Assembly: GCA_003153335.1 (NCBI GenBank)
Contig: PLYG01000425.1
Coordinates: 1,637-9,502, forward strand
Direction of reading: 5' to 3'
Length of the DNA stretch: 7,866 nt
Source of the DNA: Betaproteobacteria bacterium
GTDB lineage: Bacteria; Pseudomonadota; Gammaproteobacteria; Burkholderiales; Casimicrobiaceae
The notes below the pieces were generated by a model, which was not told the DNA's origin, ran no database searches, and saw nothing but the letters and a program-made list of their open reading frames with translations. The stretch's first letter is position 1. Each line of letters starts with the position of its first letter. Of this stretch, positions 1 to 5,397 are shown one piece after another. A program made the translations under genes and the position numbers.

Positions 1-98
1 CTCATCTTGCCACCGGTGACGCGCAGCGCCGAAAGCACGCCGGCGAGCGCGGCCAGCGCCACCAGGCCGATGATTTTTCCGGGGCTGAAGAGTCTCAT
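1..98 (-). CDS. Membrane-anchored protein of unknown function, N-terminal fragment
   Basis: Only the first 32 codons are inside the window; the gene continues past the left edge. The ATG at 98-96 follows an AGGAGG ribosome binding site, the strongest in the window, with an 11-base spacer, so the start is well supported. The visible peptide begins MRLFSPGKII and continues into an Ala/Leu/Gly/Val-rich hydrophobic stretch at about residues 9-25, followed by LRVTGGKM. This looks like an uncleaved signal anchor or first membrane helix, with the positive N-terminus in the cytoplasm. It lies 76 bases downstream of mnmH on the same strand and may be co-transcribed with it, though a TACAAT element in the gap could give it its own promoter. 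The family cannot be named from 32 residues. Confidence 0.7.
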   Translation of the reverse strand, partial: MRLFSPGKIIGLVALAALAGVLSALRVTGGKM

Positions 99-109
99 GG
101 ACAGCGGTT

Positions 110-115
110 CCTCCT
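110..115 (-). promoter_or_regulatory. Ribosome binding site of the left-edge membrane protein
   Basis: The plus strand reads CCTCCT, so the minus strand reads AGGAGG, a full Shine-Dalgarno core 11 bases before the ATG at 98. It is unusual here because mnmH, tesA, ybbA and the PilZ-like gene all lack a clear site. It fixes the start of the left-edge gene. Confidence 0.7.
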
Positions 116-157
116 GGCGGATGTCCTGCTGCGGGTAAGCCCGCCGCCGTGTTGTGC

Positions 158-163
158 ATTGTA
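158..163 (-). promoter_or_regulatory. Possible -10 element for the left-edge gene
   Basis: The minus strand reads TACAAT, five of six matches to the sigma-70 -10 consensus, in the gap between mnmH and the left-edge gene. A transcript from it would have a leader of roughly 50 bases containing the AGGAGG site. No convincing -35 is seen 16-18 bases upstream, where the DNA is the 3' end of mnmH, so this is a weak call. Confidence 0.3.
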
Positions 164-166
164 CGG

Positions 167-176
167 GAGCCGGCTC
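167..176. repeat. 10-bp perfect palindrome at the mnmH stop
   Basis: GAGCCGGCTC reads the same on both strands, overlaps the mnmH stop codon (177-175) and lies just upstream of the TACAAT at 163-158. It could be an operator half-site pair or chance in GC-rich DNA. It has no loop and no T-run, so it is not an intrinsic terminator. Confidence 0.3.
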
Positions 177-1236
177 ATCCTCCGTATTCGACCACGATTC
201 GCGTGGCCGCTGCCGCGAAACCGGGTTCGCCGATGCCGTCCAGTTGCACCGTGGCGGCGCTGTCGTACCGCGGATAGTTCAGTCGCATCGAACGCAAATA
301 CGCTGGATCGTAGTGTTCGACCAGCAAGTCTTCGACCAGCGCGTCCCATTCGCCCGCATCCGACAAGGCGCGCCAGCGCGCGGTCGCTGCGGCGCCACGC
401 AACGCGGTCAGGTGTCCGAGCTTCTGGTGCAGCGCATCGGGGTCTTTGATGAAGTGCGCATATTCTGCGCGCAGCAACGCCACCCTCGCTGGAAGCGTGG
501 CCTCGACGCGCAGGCAGGAGCTCTGCCACATGCTGTCGATCAGGTTTTGCGGCACGCGGATTTCGCCGACCTTCTTGCTCTCGGATTCGACGTAGACCGG
601 CCGCGCGGGGTCGAGCCGGGTCAGTTGCTCCCACAACAGGCTTTCAAAGCCTTTTTGCGAGGGCTGCGGGTCAAAGGGCAGATCGCCCAGCAGCGAGCCG
701 CGGTGCCGCGCCAGCGCTTCGAGGTCGAGTACCTGCGCACCGGCTGCTCCAAGCGCCTGGAGCAGGCGGCTTTTTCCCGACCCGGTCACCCCGCAGATCA
801 CGCGATACGAAAACGTCTGCGGCAGTCGCGCCAGTTCTTCGCTGACGTGCCGCCTGTAGGCTTTGTAGCCGCCGTCGAGCTGCACCGCCTTCCAGCCGAT
901 TTCGTTCAGCACGTAAGTGAGCGCACCCGAGCGCTTGCCTCCGCGCCAGCAATAGACGAGCGGTTGCCATTCGCGCGGGCGGTTGGCGAATGCGGATTCG
1001 AGCATCTTGGCGATGTTTTTCGCGACCAGTGCCGCGCCGGCTTTCTTGGCCGTGAACGCCGACTCCTGCTTGTGCAGCGTGCCGATGCACGCCCGCTCCG
1101 CATCGTCGAGCACCGGATGGCTCACCGCGCCCGGCAGGTGATCAAGCGCGTATTCGGCTGGGCTCCTGACGTCGATCCGGTCGGTGAATTCGGCCAGCCG
1201 CGCTACGCCGACTACGGTCGAGGGCTTTGCGGACAT
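175..1236 (-). CDS. mnmH: tRNA 2-selenouridine synthase (MnmH/SelU)
   Basis: 353 residues, close to the 364 of E. coli MnmH (SelU, YbbB). The enzyme converts 2-thiouridine at the wobble position (U34) of Lys, Glu and Gln tRNAs into 2-selenouridine through a geranylated intermediate, using selenophosphate from SelD, in the cytoplasm. The N-terminal rhodanese domain (about 1-130) carries the expected catalytic cysteine, Cys96, in VYCWRGGKRSG. The C-terminal P-loop domain (about 140-353) has Walker A GVTGSGKS at 149-156, which in this family serves binding of the geranyl donor. Further family blocks are DLEALARHRGSLLG (171-184), VYVESESKKVGEIRVP (214-229) and HFIKDPDALHQKLGHLTALR (261-280). The ATG at 1236-1234 directly abuts the tesA TGA with no ribosome binding site, which suggests translation by reinitiation after tesA. 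No other selenium gene is in the window, so SelD must be encoded elsewhere. Confidence 0.95.
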   Translation of the reverse strand: MSAKPSTVVGVARLAEFTDRIDVRSPAEYALDHLPGAVSHPVLDDAERACIGTLHKQESAFTAKKAGAALVAKNIAKMLESAFANRPREWQPLVYCWRGGKRSGALTYVLNEIGWKAVQLDGGYKAYRRHVSEELARLPQTFSYRVICGVTGSGKSRLLQALGAAGAQVLDLEALARHRGSLLGDLPFDPQPSQKGFESLLWEQLTRLDPARPVYVESESKKVGEIRVPQNLIDSMWQSSCLRVEATLPARVALLRAEYAHFIKDPDALHQKLGHLTALRGAAATARWRALSDAGEWDALVEDLLVEHYDPAYLRSMRLNYPRYDSAATVQLDGIGEPGFAAAATRIVVEYGG

Positions 1237-1929
1237 TCAGCGCTGGGGAAGCAGCTTGCGCAACTCCGGCCATACCGCGTCGAGCATCAGCGGCTGCGCC
1301 TGCGCGGTTGGATGGATGCGGTCGGCCTGGAACAACTCCGGCTTGTCCCCGAAGCCCTGGAGCATGAATGGCACCAGCGCGGCCTTGCGGGCCTTGGCCA
1401 CGTCGCCGAACAGCGCGGCAAACTCGCCGATGTATTGCGCCCCGTAGTTGGGCGGCAGTTGCATTCCCAGCAGCAGCACTTTTGCGCCGGCCTTCTGCGC
1501 GGCCTCGACCATGAAGTCCAGGTTGGCCTTCGCCGGCGCCAGGGCGGACCCGCGCAGCCCGTCGTTGCCGCCCAGTTCGATGATCACGATCTGCGGCTTG
1601 TGGATTTGCAGCGCGGCGCCTATGCGCGAGCGGCCGCCCGCGGTCGTGTCGCCGCTGATGCTGGCATTGACCACCTTGTAGGCAAATCCCTGCGCCGCGA
1701 GCTTGCGCTGTAGCAAATCGACCCAACCTTGTCCGGTGCTCAGACCATAACCGGAGGAGAGGCTGTCGCCCACGATCAGCACGGTCGGCGCTGCCGGCGC
1801 CGCGCCGGTCATCGAGGAGAGCGACGCGAACGTGATCAAAGTCAGCGCCGCCAGCCACCCGCGGAACCATGTCCGTCCGTGCGCAATCAGAGGTCGACCA
1901 TGAGGTCGATTACAATAGGAAGTATTCAT
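1237..1929 (-). CDS. tesA: Exported SGNH-family esterase / acyl-CoA thioesterase I (TesA)
   Basis: A 230-residue SGNH/GDSL hydrolase of the TesA type (E. coli TesA has 208). It hydrolyses thioesters, esters and lysophospholipids, normally in the periplasm. All catalytic blocks are visible: GDSLSSGYG with nucleophile Ser56, ISGDTT with oxyanion Gly93, GGND with Asn122, and DRIHP with Asp203 and His206. An N-terminal signal has its hydrophobic core at about residues 25-37, with likely cleavage near AAPA at 43-47. The polar region before the core (about 23 residues, two Cys-free Arg-Pro motifs among it) is longer than usual; no in-frame ATG, GTG or TTG offers a start between residue 1 and the core, so I keep the ATG at 1929. 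No ribosome binding site precedes it. Its first codons overlap the plus-strand promoter of the ybbA side. It is divergent from ybbA-ybbP, as in E. coli, and leads into mnmH. The catalytic function is well supported, the natural substrate is not known. Confidence 0.93.
   Translation of the reverse strand: MNTSYCNRPHGRPLIAHGRTWFRGWLAALTLITFASLSSMTGAAPAAPTVLIVGDSLSSGYGLSTGQGWVDLLQRKLAAQGFAYKVVNASISGDTTAGGRSRIGAALQIHKPQIVIIELGGNDGLRGSALAPAKANLDFMVEAAQKAGAKVLLLGMQLPPNYGAQYIGEFAALFGDVAKARKAALVPFMLQGFGDKPELFQADRIHPTAQAQPLMLDAVWPELRKLLPQR
1890..1916 (+). promoter_or_regulatory. Putative promoter and operator of the ybbA-ybbP operon
   Basis: TACAAT at 1911-1916 matches five of six -10 consensus bases and would start a transcript near 1923, just ahead of the leader ORF. 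Upstream is a perfect 8-bp direct repeat, GAGGTCGA, at 1890-1897 and 1902-1909, with a 12-bp period; the first copy overlaps the palindrome GGTCGACC at 1892-1899. No good -35 hexamer sits at the right distance. A regulator may therefore bind the repeats. The whole element lies inside the 5' end of tesA on the other strand, so it could affect both directions. No regulator gene is seen nearby. Confidence 0.45.
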
Positions 1930-2023
1930 GTCAGGCCGTCATTCTAAGGGTTGCCGCGTTCGACGCGCAGATTTCGTCATTCGTTCCCCTCGTTTCGCAC
2001 CATCCAAACCCGCAAACCCATGA
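1928..2023 (+). CDS. 31-residue leader ORF coupled to ybbA
   Basis: A short ORF of 31 codons plus stop starts MSGRHSKGCRVRRADF and is rich in Arg, Ser and Pro, with no membrane segment. AGGAAG at 1917-1922 lies five bases before its ATG, a good Shine-Dalgarno match. Its TGA (2021-2023) overlaps the ybbA ATG (2020-2022) as ATGA, the form typical of coupled genes, while ybbA has no binding site of its own. The likely reading is that ribosomes load here and reinitiate at ybbA. The -10 at 1911-1916 would start the transcript only about five bases upstream, which leaves the binding site partly or wholly outside the message; a promoter further upstream or a later start site would resolve this. I do not recognise the peptide. 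It may be a regulatory leader or a chance ORF. Confidence 0.4.
   Translation: MSGRHSKGCRVRRADFVIRSPRFAPSKPANP
1941..1946 (-). promoter_or_regulatory. Possible -10 element for tesA
   Basis: The minus strand reads TAGAAT, five of six matches to TATAAT, ending 11 bases before the tesA ATG. Transcription would begin only about five bases before the start codon, giving a nearly leaderless message, in keeping with the missing ribosome binding site. No good -35 is found 17 bases upstream. The call is weak. Confidence 0.25.
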
Positions 2024-2730
2024 GCGCATCTGCACCCGAATCCATAGTGCGTACGCAGGGCTTGACCAAGATCGTGCAAAGCGGCGGCGATCCGCTGACC
2101 ATACTGGACAACGTGAGCTTGAGCGTAAACGCCGGCGAATCGGTAGCTATCGTCGGCGCGTCCGGCTCGGGCAAGACCACGCTGCTGGGGCTGATCGCCG
2201 GGCTCGACGTGCCCACCGCAGGCGAAGTCTGGTTGCGGGGCAGAGCGTTGCACAGCCTGAATGAGGACTCCCGGGCGCGGCTGCGGCAGGAAATGCTCGG
2301 CTTCGTGTTCCAGTCGTTTCAACTGCTGCCCGCGCTGACCGCGCTGGAAAATGTGATGCTGCCGCTGGAACTCGCCGGCGCACCGCAGCCCGAGCGCACG
2401 GCGCGCGACTGGCTGACCAAGGTGGGCTTAAGGCCGCGCGCGCACCACTATCCGCGGCAGCTGTCCGGCGGTGAGCAGCAACGCGTGGCGATCGCGCGCG
2501 CGTTCTCGGGCGCACCGGCTTTGCTGCTCGCCGACGAGCCGACCGGCAATCTCGACACGGCGACCGGACGCGAAATTGCCGACCTGATGTTCGAACTCAA
2601 TCGTGCCAACGGCACCACGCTGTTGCTGGTCACCCACGATGCGGGGCTGGCCGCGCGCTGCCAACGGCAGATCAGCCTGGCCGACGGCCGGGTAATCGAC
2701 GATGCCGCGCGGAACTGGCGGCCAACATGA
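2020..2730 (+). CDS. ybbA: ABC transporter ATP-binding protein YbbA (LolD/MacB-type)
   Basis: 236 residues (E. coli YbbA has 228). It is the cytoplasmic ATPase that powers the YbbP permease next door. The ABC elements are complete: Walker A GASGSGKT at 46-53, Q-loop Gln98 in FVFQSFQLLP, signature LSGGEQQRVAIARA at 148-161, Walker B LLLADEP at 168-174 with catalytic Glu173, D-loop NLDT, and switch His206 in VTHD. The sequence style is that of the MacB/LolD/FtsE group of mechanotransmitting ATPases. An upstream in-frame TTG at 1951 would add 23 residues, but the family homology starts near residue 8 of the ATG version, so I choose the ATG at 2020. That ATG lacks a binding site and overlaps the stop of a 31-codon leader ORF. 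The 3' end overlaps ybbP by four bases (ATGA), so the two subunits are probably made in step. Position opposite tesA supports the YbbA assignment over LolD. Confidence 0.92.
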   Translation: MSASAPESIVRTQGLTKIVQSGGDPLTILDNVSLSVNAGESVAIVGASGSGKTTLLGLIAGLDVPTAGEVWLRGRALHSLNEDSRARLRQEMLGFVFQSFQLLPALTALENVMLPLELAGAPQPERTARDWLTKVGLRPRAHHYPRQLSGGEQQRVAIARAFSGAPALLLADEPTGNLDTATGREIADLMFELNRANGTTLLLVTHDAGLAARCQRQISLADGRVIDDAARNWRPT

Positions 2731-5207
2731 AAAAACTGGTTGCCCTCGCTTGGCGGCAATGGCTGCGCGACAGCCGCACCGGAGAGTTGCGCGTGCTGGG
2801 CGCCGCGCTGCTGCTCGCGGTGGCCAGCATCGGCACCGTGGGGCTGTTCGCCGACCGGGTCAAGCTGGCGCTGACTTCCCAGGCCAATGTGTTGCTGGGC
2901 GCCGACCTGCTGATCACCGGCGACCGTCCGCTGCCGCCGGAATTCGGCGAGGAGGCGCACCGGCGCGGACTCGCCGTGGTCGGCAGCATCCGCTTTAACA
3001 GCATGGTGCAGGCGGGCGCCAATCCGCTGCTGGCCGAGGTCAAGGCGGTGGAACCCGGGTATCCGCTGCGCGGCGAGATTCTGCTTGAGGATGCGCACTA
3101 TCCTGCCGGACGCGCGACGCGCGAGTTTCCGCAACCGGGTACGGTGTGGATCGATCAGCGCCTGCGCTCGCGTCTGGGCGTGAACCTGGGCGAGCGCGTG
3201 CAGGTCGGCGACTCCAAGCTGACCGTGGGCGCCATCGTCCAGCAGGAGCCCGAAGTCTCCGGCGGCTTTCTCGGACTCTCGCCCAAATTGCTGATGACCA
3301 TGGCCGACTTGGGCGCCACGAATCTGTTGCAGCCGGGCAATCGCGCCGCGTACCGGCTGCTGGTAGCCGGTGCGGCCAGCGATCAGTACCGGACGTGGCT
3401 GCTGCCAAAACTGGCGACCGGGCAGCGCATCGAAACCATACGCGACCTGCGGCCCGAGGTGCGCTCGACCCTGGATCGCGCGGAAAAATTCCTCGGACTC
3501 TCGGCGCTGGTGGCCGTGCTGCTCGCAGCCGTCGCCGTGGCGCTGGCCTCGCGCCGCTATTTGCAGAGGCAACTCGATGCTGCGGGTGTGATGCGCTGCC
3601 TGGGCGCTTCGCAGGGCAAGGTGCTGGCGCTCTATGTGCTGCAATTCGCCTGGCTGGGGTTGGCGGCGAGTCTCGCCGGGTGCGTCGTGGCGCTGGGCGG
3701 GCAGCAAGTGCTGGCCATGCTGCTGCAGTCGCTGTTCAAGACCGCGTTGCCGTGGCCGGGCTTAGGGCCGATGTTCGCCGCGTTCACTATAGGCATTCTC
3801 CTGTTGTTCGGTTTTGCGCTGCCGCCATTGATTGCACTCTCGAATGTGCCGCCGCTACGCGTGTTGCGCCGCGATCTGGGGGCGCCCAATGCGTCGGGGG
3901 TGCTGGCCTACGCACTGGGCATCGCCGTGGTCGCCGCGCTGATTTTCTGGCAGGCGGGCGACAGCAAGACAGGCCTGATCATGTTGGCTGGCGTCGGCGC
4001 ACTGCTGGCGCTGGCGCTCGCCGCGGCGTGGCTGCTGCTGCGTGCGATTCAGAAAATTCCGCAGCGCGGTTACAGTTGGCGCTATGGTCTGGCCAATCTG
4101 CGCCGGCGGCCGCTGGCATCGTGCCTGCAAATCGGCGCGCTGGGCTTGGGGCTGATGGCGCTGCTCCTCCTTTCGGTCGTGCGCGTGGATTTGCTGCGTA
4201 CCTGGCAATCGAGCCTGCCGGCCGATTCCCCGAACAAGTTCCTGATCAATATCCAGCCCGAGCAGACCGCGCCGCTGGCTGCGTTCCTGCACGAGCGCGG
4301 CATCAAGGAAACCCCGTTCAGCCCGATGATCCGCGGCCGGCTGGTCGCCATCAACGGCAAACCGGTGAGCCCCAACGACTACCCGAACGAGCGCGCCAAG
4401 CGCCTGGTCGAGCGCGAGTTCAATCTGTCGTGGGCGGCAGCGCTGCCGGCGGGCAACCGCGTAGTCGCAGGTAAGTGGTGGGAGGCGGCCGCACGGGATC
4501 AGTTCTCGCTGGAGGACGGCATTGCCGAGACGCTGAAAATCAAGCTGGGTGACGATCTGACGTACGACATCGCCGGGCAAACGGTGAGCGCGAAAGTGGC
4601 GAATCTGCGCAAAGTCGACTGGGACTCGTTCAAGGTCAACTTCTTTGCGCTGGCCACGCCGGGACTGCTCGAGCCGTTACCGCAGAGCTTCATCACCGCA
4701 TTCCGTCTGCCCGATGGCGAAGAGGCCAAGATGACGGAACTGGTGCGGGCGTTTCCCAATGTGCTGCTGATCGACGTCGCCGAAATCATGCGCCAGGTGC
4801 AGACCATCATGGGACAGGTGTCGCGCGCCGTCGAGTTCGTGTTCCTGTTCACGCTGATCGCGGGCATTCTGGTCTTGCAGGCGGCGATCGCTTCGACGCA
4901 GGACGAGCGCCGCTACGATACGGCCATACTGCGCACGCTCGGGGCGCAGACGGCGCAGGTGCGCGCGGCGCAGTTGATGGAGTTCTTTGTGCTCGGGCTG
5001 CTGGCGGGCCTGCTTGCCGCGGCGGGCGCCTCGGCGGTGGGTTGGGCCGTCGCCGAAAAAGTCCTGCAGATTCCGTATCGGTTCAATCCTGTCGTGCTGC
5101 TGCTGGGAATCGGCGCGGGCATCGTCGCGGTGATGGCGGCGGGCTGGTGGGGAACGCGCAAGAGCGTGCGCCAGCCGCCGCTGGTCACTCTGCGCCAGGT
5201 GGGATGA
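2727..5207 (+). CDS. ybbP: FtsX/MacB-type ABC permease YbbP
   Basis: 826 residues (E. coli YbbP has about 804), an inner-membrane protein with ten predicted helices, at about 22-41, 257-275, 302-325, 348-370, 391-408, 416-438, 468-486, 701-720, 750-775 and 788-808. Two large periplasmic parts, roughly 42-255 (MacB-like core) and 487-700, separate the helices; FtsX-like domains fall at about 257-380 and 700-818. Each FtsX domain has the usual cytoplasmic motif after its first helix: RYLQRQLDAAGVMRCLGAS (277-295) and RRYDTAILRTLGAQ (728-741). The N-terminus MKKLVALAWRQWLRDSRTGE is characteristic of YbbP. With YbbA it should form a dimeric ATPase-permease that moves lipophilic or ester compounds within or out of the inner membrane rather than importing solutes; from memory, work in E. 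coli joins it with TesA in one complex. The reading frame is intact. No terminator with a T-run follows the stop. Confidence 0.92.
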   Translation: MKKLVALAWRQWLRDSRTGELRVLGAALLLAVASIGTVGLFADRVKLALTSQANVLLGADLLITGDRPLPPEFGEEAHRRGLAVVGSIRFNSMVQAGANPLLAEVKAVEPGYPLRGEILLEDAHYPAGRATREFPQPGTVWIDQRLRSRLGVNLGERVQVGDSKLTVGAIVQQEPEVSGGFLGLSPKLLMTMADLGATNLLQPGNRAAYRLLVAGAASDQYRTWLLPKLATGQRIETIRDLRPEVRSTLDRAEKFLGLSALVAVLLAAVAVALASRRYLQRQLDAAGVMRCLGASQGKVLALYVLQFAWLGLAASLAGCVVALGGQQVLAMLLQSLFKTALPWPGLGPMFAAFTIGILLLFGFALPPLIALSNVPPLRVLRRDLGAPNASGVLAYALGIAVVAALIFWQAGDSKTGLIMLAGVGALLALALAAAWLLLRAIQKIPQRGYSWRYGLANLRRRPLASCLQIGALGLGLMALLLLSVVRVDLLRTWQSSLPADSPNKFLINIQPEQTAPLAAFLHERGIKETPFSPMIRGRLVAINGKPVSPNDYPNERAKRLVEREFNLSWAAALPAGNRVVAGKWWEAAARDQFSLEDGIAETLKIKLGDDLTYDIAGQTVSAKVANLRKVDWDSFKVNFFALATPGLLEPLPQSFITAFRLPDGEEAKMTELVRAFPNVLLIDVAEIMRQVQTIMGQVSRAVEFVFLFTLIAGILVLQAAIASTQDERRYDTAILRTLGAQTAQVRAAQLMEFFVLGLLAGLLAAAGASAVGWAVAEKVLQIPYRFNPVVLLLGIGAGIVAVMAAGWWGTRKSVRQPPLVTLRQVG

Positions 5208-5224
5208 GCGCGCAGGCGTCTTAA

Positions 5225-5239
5225 GCCGCTCTGGGCGGC
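5225..5239 (+). other. Short GC-rich hairpin after ybbP
   Basis: GCCGC and GCGGC pair around a five-base loop 17 bases after the ybbP stop. The stem is only five base pairs and no T-run follows, so it is not a convincing intrinsic terminator. It may stabilise the 3' end or be chance in GC-rich DNA. The rest of the 190-bp gap holds the promoter-like elements before the PilZ-like gene and no supported gene. Confidence 0.2.
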
Positions 5240-5321
5240 GCGGCGAGTGTGCGGCGACTGGTCGATACTTTCTATCAGACGGCCGACTTCATGCGCACGG
5301 CTGATCCGCCCCGGCATTCGA

Positions 5322-5361
5322 TTTACAGGCTGTTGACCGGGATACAATGGCGGGACACAAT
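5322..5361 (+). promoter_or_regulatory. Promoter-like region of the PilZ-like gene
   Basis: Two overlapping sigma-70-like pairs are visible. TTTACA (5322-5327) lies 15 bases before TACAAT (5343-5348), good hexamers with a short spacer. TTGACC (5333-5338) lies 17 bases before CACAAT (5356-5361), a good spacer with a weaker -10. Either gives a leader of about 30-45 bases before the ATG at 5398. The gap and these elements suggest that this gene is transcribed apart from ybbA-ybbP. Confidence 0.45.
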
Positions 5362-5397
5362 AATCGCCAATGTGCTGGTACTCCGGTAAAATGAATC

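Noticed and set aside
154..1713. A 519-codon open frame on the plus strand antisense to mnmH and tesA
   Set aside because: It is a shadow of two clearly identified minus-strand genes in GC-rich DNA. It crosses their junction, and its translation is rich in Arg, Gln and His without any recognisable domain.
1951..2019. TTG start for ybbA at 1951, adding 23 residues
   Set aside because: The added residues are Arg/Ser-rich and outside the family domain. The ATG at 2020 gives the normal family length.
2448..3707. A 419-codon minus-strand frame opposite ybbA and ybbP
   Set aside because: It spans the boundary of two intact genes on the other strand, and its composition (Gln, His, Arg) is that of antisense translation.
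5333..5348. TTGACC and TACAAT as one promoter pair
   Set aside because: They are only four bases apart, too close for one sigma-70 promoter. Each fits better with another partner.
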